Below are positions 11,243-22,260 of a stretch of DNA of 64,000 bases, piece by piece. The stretch's first letter is position 1; each line of letters opens with the position of its first letter. A model generated the notes under the pieces. The model made no database searches. It worked only from the letters and a program-made list of their open reading frames with translations, and was not told where the DNA came from. The position numbers and the translations under genes were made by a program. Source of the stretch: Pyricularia pennisetigena (taxonomy: Eukaryota > Ascomycota > Sordariomycetes > Magnaporthales > Pyriculariaceae); contig NC_043743.1 in the NCBI RefSeq assembly GCF_004337985.1, forward strand, positions 1,755,882-1,819,881, read 5' to 3'.

Positions 11243-13656
11243 TTAGGTTTCAAGCGCCTGAACGCCACCGAATGAGTAGCCAAAGTCGACCAGGTTATCG
11301 AGCATCCAGTGTTGGGGATCAAAAAAGTCATAGGCTGTTGCATTTGCATCATAACCGCCCAGAGTAGTCAGAAGGGATGCGCTACTCTGGGCGCCTCCAT
11401 TGTTGCTGTTTCCAGAGAGCCCAGATGCGCCCAATGGTGTCAAGCCACCATTGTTTGCGGGCGCTGGAGCTGGTTCGATCAAGCTAGCCGTAAGTCCATG
11501 GGAGGGCGGCATCAAAGTCGTGTCCAAATGGGTCGAAGATGCCGAAGATTCGTTCGCCGAGTCCGGGTTGGTGGGATTCTTGAGGGCTAGCGAACACTGT
11601 CAGCCTTCGTATCAATCATTTTGCACGCGCAAACGAGAAGGCAGAAGGTAATCCATCGACAGGCCAAACTATAGGTCGACAATACTCACCATCCAAAGAA
11701 CCACGTCCCCTGGCTTCGTAATCCTCCCTCCATGCCCAGATTGAGTCAAAAACAAGGCTCATACTATGTCTGCACCGAACCTTGAGCTGTAAGCTGTCAT
11801 CAATCATGCCACTCTCCATATAAGCAGGGTCTACCCGAGCGCCATTCCACATCTGCACCATCAGCTCAGCTAGCCGCCAGCTGAGATCATTCCTGTTGAC
11901 GCTTGTAGCCCGGATGGCCTGGGATGTGCGATGGAAAAGGAGCCGGCCGCGTTCAAAGTCTATGATCTTTGCAAAGAAGGACCGCATCAGCTTGAGAAGT
12001 ACGAAACCAGTAGCAACAAGCATCTGCTGCATATAGTTCGTCGCGTATTTCAAAGTGTCGTTTCCGCCTTGCTCCTGAGGGTTTGTGTCATAGTCACCCT
12101 CCAGAATTGCATCTAAATAACTGGTGGTCGCGCGGAAAAGCTCTTTCAAGTCATCGACATAGGTTGGAGTTTTGCTCGAATCGAAAAAGGCCGCAAGGCG
12201 AAGATGGAGGCCTGCTGCCTTCAGGTGCAAGTTGACTACCGGACTCAAATCCCGCGACAAAATATTGGCATTGAGCTCGCTATACTCGCGACGAAAGACG
12301 CGCATGAGAATTGCACGGTGCTCGTCTCCAGCGACGCCTCGAGGATCACTGGCATTGCTGTACATCTCCTTGGAAACTTTGTCGCAGAAGCGCTCGATCT
12401 GCAGTCTGGCTTCTAATTCGGCAGACAACTGGAATGGACCGTTATCGCCAGGACGGACAGCGAGGGTCCAGTCGTATAGTGTCGAGGCAGGCTGACCGTA
12501 GCCAGTGCCTATTGTTTGTGCCACAATGTTGCAAACAGCCCAGGTGGTGACTCGGTCGTGAAGTTGCTCCTTGTTAAGCTCAATCTGCACTCTGGAGAAG
12601 TCGTTGATGTGCATTGGCCGATGCAATCCTATTCCTGTTGCGATCTTCATCATGACGCCGCAGAGGATATGTGTCGGGTCCGCAGAGCTGGTGCTTGTTG
12701 GCAGCGGCCATGTGCAAAGAAGGCAGAGTGCCTTCACAATCCAATAGTTGCCCGGCACCTCTCCTATGGTCGACCAAAGTAATTGGTTTAATGGACGTGA
12801 TATGTTTCCTAAAAGCGTAGGATCTGCGGGATATCGTCTAGAGGCTATAGCTACAATAACCCAGTAGAGCAGGGTATGTTGCTGGTAGTAAGCCTCAGGT
12901 GTCATTTGTGGGTTGAGAAATGGGAGTATGGGATGGTAGTGGCGGAAAAAGATATCGAAAAGCTGGGCTTCTGCATCCTCGGTAAGTTGGACCTCGTCAA
13001 GACTGCGGACGATTCTGGGTATCGTGTAGCCCCTTTTCAGGTGCAGCAGAGACGATACGGCCTCCTCGGAGCCCATCAGTGACGGGTTTCGGGTGTGCGA
13101 GTAGACGTTGTTTACGATGGGCGACGGGATTTGCGAATGCATGCCGTCGTCCTCGTCGATAAACCCGGCAGTCCGTGCTCGTTGTACGGCGCGCCGCAGC
13201 ATATCAATCTCCTTCTCCATCTCGGCATGCTTACTGCGCTTGCCGACGCGCTTGAAGTTGGATTCGATTTTGCACTCGAGCTTGAGCCTCCCACAACGGG
13301 TGCATCCCTGAAACGGGTCTTGTACGACATCGCAACGTAACTACAATGAGACATTGAACAGTCAGCTCAGACACTCATCGAACGATAATCCAATAATATG
13401 TAGTCGCAGCACATTATGCAATGCAGACCTTTTGTTGCCGGCACTCATTGCATGCCCGTTTGACGCCCGGTTGGCGCTTCTTCTCGTGGTGATCGCCATG
13501 ATCATCGTCAAGCCCTGGGCTGCCTGGGCTGCTGTCGATGGTGCTGGCTAGGCCGCCGACACTGCGCTTTCTCTTGGGACCGCCGTTGGCTCCGACGTGA
13601 CTCCGTGCACTGACGGGGCTTGTCGGGCTCAGAGACGCTGCGGCGCCGTGATCCAT
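11243..13656 (-). CDS. Zn2Cys6 fungal transcription factor, PrtT/WAR1-like (about 740 aa)
   Basis: Three exons on the minus strand: 13656-13429, 13340-11690 and 11586-11243; phases agree. The DNA-binding cluster is C69-x2-C72-x6-C79-x9-C89-x2-C92-x6-C99, with the first intron interrupting it between C72 and C79. A Lys/Arg linker (KRVGKRSKH) and a short coiled coil (MEKEIDMLRRAVQRA) follow, typical of dimerising zinc-cluster proteins. The middle (about residues 190-480) matches the fungal-specific transcription factor domain, with LFDIFFRHYHPILPFL and GIGLHRP. The order cluster / SNFKRVGKRSKHAEMEKEI resembles the PrtT (secreted protease activator) and WAR1 (weak-acid response) branch; that assignment is from memory of family motifs and not tested. 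The C-terminus is Ala/Asn/Gly-rich and may be the activation region. No target genes are evident nearby. Confidence 0.85.
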
Positions 13657-14350
13657 GCGTGCGGCTGCTGCAGCGGCTGCTCACGGATGCGCGCTGGGTG
13701 GAATTAAGGGTCCGCTGGGCCAATGTTGACTTGTGGGCGATGAGGGGTGTCGCGGGTCGGCCGCCGACCGGATTTAGACTTTTTTTTCTTTTTATTTTTT
13801 TTTTTTCTGTCCAACCCGTGTTTTTATAATACCCTTTTTGTCGGCGCCTGCGCAGCGCAGGACCTTCGGCGAGTCACAAGAATTGACAATCGACAAGGCT
13901 GTCGTCGCAAGTGCGTATGCGGCTGGCAACGGTCGCTTTCTGGGCGTTCCGGTGTCGCGCCTCGTGCGGTTTGGTAGTTGTTTGTCACACAATCAGAGGT
14001 GAATCAATTCGAAGTCGAGCAATTCCGACTCCGGAGGGGCGGGGAACTTTGCACCCCCAAACTGGGAGAGGCAAAGCTGCCAACCGCAAAATGATGACTC
14101 TAAAATGGCATTTGCTCCTAACACCCACTTGACTTGACTCAGGGGCGGGGTATAGGCCCCTGTCATTGCAACTGGAGAGCCTTCATTGGTTTGTCGTGCA
14201 TGCCTTTTGTCAATCCAGGCTTAGCCGTATCCACTTGGTGGGTATAATCACGTGAATCTCTTTTTCGTTCGAAATTCGTTACTTCGGTAGGAGATTCGGT
14301 ACCGCTGATGTCTCCCCGGCGCTATTTCCGAGCAATCTTCAACAACTGGG
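13657..14350. other. Intergenic, promoter side of the Zn2Cys6 gene
   Basis: Holds a T-rich stretch at 13779-13806, about 120 bp upstream of the Zn2Cys6 start, and otherwise no gene that I can support. Confidence 0.5.
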
Positions 14351-14668
14351 ATGTCACCGGGAAAGATAAACATGCCTTCATCTAGCGCAACCGCAACTGG
14401 CGCCCATGCAAGCCAGGTTACGCAACAAAAGGAGCAGATGCGCTATCAGAAAAAACCACTGAAGCCGCCACGGAGTAATCCAATGCCTCTCAATTACACA
14501 GTCCCGATTTGCAGAAAGGGCGAAGTGTCGTTCGCACCATCCACAGCAGAATCCCGGTACCCGCGCCCTGATCATAGCGAATTTACGTCAACCGCCATTT
14601 CTCAACCATTCATCAACCCGGCCACCAGCTTGTCCGTGAATCGCAGCGGCGGCAGTGAAGAGGATTGA
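14351..14668 (+). CDS. Doubtful small open reading frame (105 aa)
   Basis: ATG-started frame of 105 codons, rich in Ser, Thr, Pro, Lys and Gln, with no signal peptide, membrane span or recognisable motif. It lies between the promoter of the Zn2Cys6 gene and the 3' end of the agmatinase gene. Size and composition are compatible with a small disordered protein, but equally with chance. I list it only so it can be checked against transcript data. Confidence 0.2.
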   Translation: MSPGKINMPSSSATATGAHASQVTQQKEQMRYQKKPLKPPRSNPMPLNYTVPICRKGEVSFAPSTAESRYPRPDHSEFTSTAISQPFINPATSLSVNRSGGSEED

Positions 14669-14866
14669 GCTGATTGATGCTCGATACTCAAGCATCGGCT
14701 GGTCAGCGTGTCGGGGGACTAGCGCCGAGGTCGGAGCCTCCATGACTGGTTGGAATTGCTTTTGCCTCGTGTTCTTCCGATGTCTGCACCGTTAGCCGCT
14801 CAAAATTCAAAGTGCAGCTGATGTATGTCATATCGAGCATGCATGTTCCTAGGCGTATCTTTCGTC

Positions 14867-16624
14867 CTATTTGGACTTGACCGGAGTGTCCACCATCAGC
14901 CCGAGAAGACTCATGCCCACCTCCGCCGCGGCCAGGACCGTAGTCTCGCCCACATTGTCATACACCGGGGAAACCTCGACAACGTCGGCTCCAACGACGG
15001 ACAGCCCAGTGAGGCCGTCCAGAATACTCAGGAGCTCTCGTGTGGACCAGCCCCCTGGCTCGGCAGTGCCTGTGGCCGGTGCAAAGGCAGGATCAAGGAC
15101 GTCGATGTCTGCCGTCGCAGGGAGCCAAGGTTAATTCAGCTGGGATGACATCTAGACTCTTCTTTGGGCGGAACGGACTCCTGGTGGCCCTCATCTCAGG
15201 GGCTGCAACTTACCAATACTGATATACACCTTGGAATCGCCTACCCTTTCCTTGATGCGGGAAATCAGTCCTGAAACGCCAAGCTTATCCAAATCACGAG
15301 CAGTGATGATGGTGAAGCCGCATCTGAAGTCATTCCTTAGGTCTCCCTTTCGCCGAATGAGAGGGGCGCGAATCCCGGCATGGACGGAGGTGTTCTTGAT
15401 AAGGCCTTCCTCGTGTGCTATGTGCAAGAATGTCCCATGGTTCAAACCGCTGTGTTTAGCGTCAGAAATATCACGACCCATATTAATGTTCCCCGAGATA
15501 TCGCAGCATGCCCGTGACATTCTAGCAGCAGAACGGGCGGTGAATGGGGAATACACTCACGCATAATCAGATATTCCGCCGCCTATATTTAAAATTGTTA
15601 GGAATGTGCATATTTGTGTGATTGAAGCTGCGGAGGATACTTACCAAGAACGGCAGGGTCCCAGGTATCTGGAAGTTGATCGTCAGCATCCTCCGGCTAT
15701 TGTTTGGTTCAGCTATTTTCTTACCAATGTGTGAATCCATATGAATCACGGAGACTTGTCCAAAACGCTTATATGTTGATCGTAAGGCAGAAAGTGTGGT
15801 GGTGTGATCGCCGCCCAATGTTAGAATTCTCGGTGTCTTTGACATGGAAGTGTTGGCCGCAGTCCTCCCCGAAACGACCTAGGTAATATAAAAATACACC
15901 AAGAAGATACCGTTAGCCGGGCTTAGAATGACTACAAATGATGAAGACACTGCTGTTACCTGGTGAGCCTTGTCGAGCTGCTTCAATGCATAATTGTTAT
16001 CCAGCCATGTGAGCGTGACATCCCCGCAGTCGACGATGGATGCCCCAGACGCAAACAGGTTCTTGCCTGACGACAGTTTTAGCAATGCAACGTTCTGATC
16101 TCCTCCACTACTGTAGTTAGTTCAGTAGTAAGCCTACCGGTATATATGCTCCAAGACTCTTTTGCAAAAATCCTCTGGCTACCCGTCCGTATCCCCTGAG
16201 GTCCATAGCGCGCCCCAGGTCTACTTGTAGTAGTCTTGAAAGACATGTTCGCATTAGCTCTTGAAGTTCAGCCAATTGTTTTAAAAAAAAATCACAAAGA
16301 GATACGCCGAATCAAGAAAAACGACCCTGGTCTACCTACGGTATCAAAAGGGGCTCCCATAACAGCGATGTCATAGACATTATCCTCTATCTCTGCCTGC
16401 TCGTCCGAGAAACAGTTGACATACGGCAGGTTACCAAAAGTCTTGAGCCCATTGAACTGACTGCCCGTGATTATGTCGATATCTTCATCATGCCAAGCAT
16501 GAAGCTCATCATGTTCCCTACCACCGCCGCCGCCAAGGGGCATCTGCGGTCCGCGAGGAAATTCCCATGCTGCTGATGCCGGGCTGAGCCACATTAGCAC
16601 TAAAATCCAAGCAGCAGACTTCAT
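14867..16624 (-). CDS. Secreted agmatinase/ureohydrolase family protein (about 400 aa)
   Basis: Ureohydrolases use a binuclear manganese centre to release urea from guanidino compounds such as agmatine. Eight exons on the minus strand: 16624-16340, 16234-16138, 16102-15960, 15878-15725, 15668-15645, 15582-15561, 15449-15214 and 15108-14867; phases agree and give 400 residues. The N-terminus MKSAAWILVLMWLSPASA is a clear signal peptide. Family motifs are RPGARYGP, GGDHTTTL (metal His), HMDSHIDTWD (the DxHxD ligands) and DIDVLDPAFAP with TGTAEPGG (last Asp ligands), so the active site looks complete. The DxHxD motif is split by an intron and finished by a 24-nt exon; the next exon is 22 nt. One inferred intron (16137-16103) is only 35 nt, the weakest part of the model. 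True substrate is unknown; fungal secreted members are poorly characterised. Confidence 0.88.
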
Positions 16625-19600
16625 GGCGGAATCGGGGCCGGTTTATTGGCTAAATTTTGGCTTCCCGAGAGATAATGTGAATCCCATTTGGTCCTTACTT
16701 TTACAAACCAAAAAAAGAAACTGGTGTCGCACGACAATCTCTATTCAAACTCTAACATCTATGCAGCACAGCAGTTTACATCATTCCAGATACCCCGCCT
16801 CGGATGAACCAAGGCCAGCCCACAACTGGGCTTGGCGGTGAACTTGCCGGTCTGGCTTTCCGATGGAACCCAGCTTGAAAGAAAAATCCCTGAGATTTTG
16901 AGGATTGACTACAGACTTTGAAAATCAATTGTAGTCAAAGAAAAATAGAAAAACACCTGCGGAAGCAAAGAAAGCCTGGTCTGCGCCCACGGCGGCCTGC
17001 CTCGCGGCCTTTTTCAAAACCTGCCAGGTTTATTCTGTCAGAATACACCAACCGCATCCAAACCGCCATGATTGGTGTAATGGAGATTCTGTAGCTTCAA
17101 GGAAACATTCAACTTTGTGTGGTTCTAACACCTACAGTCCTGAGAACCGCCCCCGGCGTATCTTCAAATTGATGTTTCACGGGCTGTCGCATTTCCTGCA
17201 AGTGTCTAATAACAGGAATGACCCCCCACGAGCTGTGCGATCCCCTAATCTTTCTGTCTATTGAGTTGATTGACGAACTGGGGACCTTTCTGTGACCAAA
17301 AGGCCAGCTGCAGATGCGCTTCCAATCAGGAGGTGCTGAGCTGTCGTTGCCCTCTCTTGCTTGTGGCGACTCGGAGATGTCATCGGCACTTGACGTGCTT
17401 GTCGACACCAGGGAGTTCGGATGATATCCCGAATTTGAACCATAAACGAAAGTTATAAGTTTCAGGGGTTAACAATGCTCGATACTCTCACAGAAGTGTG
17501 TTGGCCTTCATCGTGCATACCAGGTTGCCAGGATGCTCAAAGTAGTTCTGATATTCCACCGCCTTCATCTCTGTTTCTCAACTGGCAGCTGAGCATGGCT
17601 TGCCTAGTCTTCTGTGGTGAAAGGGATCAACGCTCAACCCAATTTTGCCGATTTAAATACCTTTTTGCTAAAAAGGAGACTTGAATAAGGCAGCTTAGCC
17701 TACACCCGGAGTCTGGAGCTTGATGTTGTCTTGTGATGTAGAGAGTGTCCCCGAATGTCATGTTCAATCACGGCCAGTATCCAAAGCTTCTTCCCCTGCT
17801 TGCAGTCTACGAATCAACTTTGGTAACCAAATAGTGCGACTCCCTGTGCGGCTCCACGGCAAGCAGAGGATAGCAAATCATAAAAGGTGACGCGCAAAAG
17901 CCTTTTTTTTTGGTTGGGGCGTGTGACTGTACCACATCCGTGAAGGATTAATCTCTGTCCAAAGTCCAAGGTATGTATACAGTAAAACCACATTGCGACT
18001 TTTATGGGTTGTAGAACAAGAGGGGCTCTCGAATGAGAAATGGCTCCAAGCCTGCCTTGAACCACACCAGCCTGGGTGCTTGAGTCTCCTGGCGGTCTTG
18101 CAACCTTGCTCCTTTGTCGGCGGTGAATCACTGATGCTGCCTACAAGTCGGCCAGTCCGACTTGGCCGCATGGCTAGGCCTGCCACCGGGACGTGAGAGG
18201 CAGCACGGCTGTGGAGATGGTTACACTGCTCTGCCAATTTCCATTCAAAAAGACCAAAATCTTTGGGTTGAACGCCTTATCGAGCAGTCGGTTCTATTAG
18301 TTGGCATTCACAGCTGCCCCATACAGCCCTCATCCGCACCGGGTACCATGTAGCTATGAAGTTCGAACAATGGGGATAGAACGCATATACCAAAGTTTAT
18401 GGGTAGGCAGGTAGAAAAGTAGGCAGTAGGTAGGCAAGTGCTTTGCCACTCAGTCCTTTGGGTTAGCCTGGCCCCGTTTCTCGCCGGAGTCCAGAAGGGA
18501 GAAAAGGCTAAATGCCGTGTACCATACAATTCTTGACCTTTCACGACTGGCCTGAAATGACCAAAGGGCTTGCAAGCGAGCTTCCTCGGGGCATTTTCTC
18601 CACTGATGATACCTGTGTACAACCAGTATGGACTAGTCTAGCGTAGTTGCTAGGTCTCCAATAGTCTAATCTAAACAAGACCTCATTGCTCCGTGGATGG
18701 AAAAGAGGCATTTTCTTCAGCCCAAGACTGGTAATCGAGTGGTGAGTCTTTTGATCGACACGCAAACATGAAGGAAATGGTCATCATTTTTTTTATTCCC
18801 GATCGGCATCCAGATGAACAAAGTATCACAGTTTCTGCTACTCTCAATCTTGTCACATTTCCCGGGATTACCTTGGCGTGTGCATTAGAGATCAATAGCC
18901 CCAGCGCGGTCCTACTCACGCTTCATACAGGGCCTAGACAGCAATGACATCCTGGGCAGTGCAGGGGGAGGCGGCACAGGCGCATAAGCGGAGTCAAGCC
19001 GCCGATGAGAAGAGAGAAAAGTTTTCCTTTGCAGTTTTCTTGACATTCTCGGCTCAGTCTCCGGTGCTGTTGCTGCAGGTTCAATGACGGCAAAGTCCGG
19101 AACCCCCCTGACCAAAAGTCTCCTAAGAGATGAAGGACAGCAAGAGATGGCAGGGAGCTTGCAAATGGAAAATAAAATAAATTGAGTATGCAGGGACAGA
19201 AAACTACTGTTACAGTCTAGCTTAGACGAGATGACACGACTGTGCCACAAACTACACTAAAGTGTTCTGGCGTATCGGAACAGCTTGGGAGTGTTGTAGT
19301 ATAGGTGCCCAATTTGGTTGGTTAGAAGCTCAGAGCCAATAGTAACTACTATCTCATCTTTTTTCTAGTGCAGGAGGTAGCTCGGGAATGACGGTATGCT
19401 TAGGGGCCCGCCGAAAAGGACAAGACTTTCGAACGAGGGGATAAAAAGTGAAAAGCCAATCCACTGACAAATAAGCCCTTGCCAAAAGGACGGAGGTTAT
19501 ACTTCGCTTGTCTTTTCTCCCTTTCGATCACCGCGTTGTCAGGGGGCTAGGGCAAAATACTTACCCTAAACGTGAGCAGCACATGGTACTGGACAGAGCC

Positions 19601-20644
19601 GATGGCGATCTTGGCAGAGTCGGTCTAGCACAGGCAAGACAAGAGACTGGTACCGTTTACATGGCAGGCGTACAAAGACCAGGCAACCAACTATCACTAC
19701 AAGAGCACGAAAGCTTTGTGAGCAGGCCGTTTGATGCCTCGTGCAGAGGGGACTCGGTGTACCACATTCCTGGGTCCCGACCACGTCAGCGCGACCTCAA
19801 AATGGACCGTGTTTGGTGATATTGGAAAGCTCGAAACCCCAAGCTACGTTGCCAATCACATCACCTACTGTAAGCGGAGTTCAAAGAAAAATGAGAGCCA
19901 GCATAAGACAATCCACCCCACGTCTTTGGACCATGTCCCCACCTGGCCTTGGTGTGCATCCTTGTAGAGTCGCGCTCGCGCTTAAAGCGTTGGCGGCCTT
20001 GCTGCTGACCTGCTGCTTTCTAGAACGCTTATTTGACGCGCGTATCAGCGGTTGCGACGTGACATACAAGGAAAGAAGAATGCCCAACGCAGCGGTGAGG
20101 GATAGGCGCAGTGTTGCTGAGGGTGGAGATGGCGCGGTACCCTTTGCGGATCATTTCGAGAGAACAAAAAGACGCTAAATAGCCGCCATAATCTGTCAAC
20201 ATTCCCAAAAGGAAAAGGAAAAAAGCCGGAGAGTTCGGCCACACCACCTGCATGATATGCACGGGATCGGGGAGGGGATTGAAATGAGCCTCGCTGTATG
20301 GATTATCATGCTCAATATTACCGCACAGATATTGTCTAGCAAGGTGGCTTGACCTGGCAGGGGCGAGCATAGTAGGTCACTCTGTCCAAGAGGCCTGCCT
20401 ATCCATAATTTTGCCGCCGCTGACCTTGGCTGAACCCATGCCGGCGTGGAAAGGTCGTCCAGACTGTCGGTAAATGATGGAAATGCAGAATTGACCGTGA
20501 ATGACCGGGCTGTCGCATTGCAATCACAGCCCAGGTCGGTCTACCACTCTCAACTCGGCTATCCACAAATTCGCCGCTCAGAAATGACAGAATGGGTTCC
20601 TCTGTCCATCCGTAGAGAACTAGAACTGGTAGCTCTGCCATTGA

Positions 20645-20661
20645 TTTTTTTTTTTTTTTTT
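20645..20661. repeat. Poly-T tract (17 nt)
   Basis: Uninterrupted run of T in the gene-poor interval. Confidence 0.9.
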
Positions 20662-22244
20662 CAACTGAGGGAGTAAACAAGCCTAACTAGAATCGTTTCA
20701 ACCCCCACGGCTTTGACAGCCTCTTACTCACTGCCTGGGTATTCTTTTTTCTACTTCTCCCGGAGCCGTCCGCCCGAGTTGTCTGCCTATTTGATACGAA
20801 GTAGATAGTCATGACAATATATCGATCATCAGGTGCAAGTCAAGGGATCCACCCGGTCGCATTCGATGCGGCCAGCTTATTGTATACCCACCATCTCAGA
20901 CTGACAGAGCTTGACAACTGGGCAGGCAAGGCAGGCTGAACAGCGGGCTGCATGAATCAGTGACCGAATCGCCTCATTGCCTGAGTTTATCTGTTAATCA
21001 AAACGGTACGTGGCCCCTCATGCGCGATGGTGACAGCGAATGGTGTTTTTCGAAACTCTGGGTGTGGAGGGCAGAGAGGAGTAAGAGATGGGGGAGAGGG
21101 GCCCGCTTTGCCTTCGGTTGTCCAGTCCAAATTGAGCAACTACAAGTACGCAGTACGTAGTGGCTGTGGATCCGCCCAGGATCGCTCTGACCAATGTGAG
21201 CCAACGGATCGTCCCGACAGATCGGAACCGGTGGGGCAGAGGCGCGGGCGCTTGTGGCACTGGCGAGCCAATTGGGACCGGGTTTGATGTGGGTGGTGCA
21301 CGCCTGGGCAGGCGGGACAGGATGAACCGGCTGGCCCTTCCGGGTTGAAACGGTCGCTCCGCAGCCTGGACTGGGTTCTGACAGGAGATGCCATGTCCTG
21401 GCCTCCGTGGCAGTACTGGTGGAGTTTTTCTTTCCTTCGTCAAAATGTGATAAAGAGTAAATTTTACTTTGACCGGCATTGCGATTAGGGCCTGGTTTTC
21501 CTTCCTTTGGTCATTTATTTGTATCGCTTGATCGATTCGTGACCGTCAAGGCGTTCGCAGACTCAAGTGCAGATGGGTGCATGATGCGGAGAATCAGGGC
21601 AAACATCTATTTTGGGAACAGCGCAGCGACATAAAATACTATGTAGGCCTTTATTCGTGTTTGTTATTTTGTCGACAAGTGTCTGGAACTCGCTACTGCT
21701 GATGATCAGAGGTGCAGATATGTGCATGCTGGAGGCACTGTAGTTGTGCGGTGTTAAGCGAGGCGTGGTTGGGGCTCAGGCAATGTGGTGGGGGGCGATT
21801 GAGATTTTTTTTTCTTTTCTTCTCTGTGTGTGTCTTGCTCTCTGCTCATCTGACAGAGAGCCTCATTGACCGCTGTGTGCGACCCGGCAGATTGGGAAAC
21901 GTGAGCCATCCCAAACACTTCAACCCACTCCTGAGGCACAGAGGCGGCGCAGATAGGCCGCTGAATACGACCAAGGGGTTCCCAATCACAATCGTTTGAT
22001 TGTTTGAAATGCGAACTCCAAAGATAAATGGCATAAATCGAACTACAACAGTACCTAGAAGATTTCACTTCGAAATTGGCGAGCGTCCTTTTGCTTTGTG
22101 CTCATTAGAAAGTTATCTCCGTAGGGCAAGGACATAAGGCGGGGCCGCATGCGTCTCTCTACCGTACAGTACGTAGTTTCCGGCCAAAACTAGCGACCGG
22201 TTCCCTGCCTGAAGTCACAAAGCGTTGCATGCTGTGCTTTTGTC

Positions 22245-22260
22245 TTTTTTTTTTTTTTTT
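22245..22260. repeat. Poly-T tract (16 nt)
   Basis: Uninterrupted run of T in the gene-poor interval. Confidence 0.9.

Noticed and set aside
21018..21479. 153-codon minus-strand frame in the gene-poor interval
   Set aside because: Non-ATG-dependent length, Arg/Pro/Ser composition typical of a local GC-rich patch, with overlapping frames on both strands of similar length.
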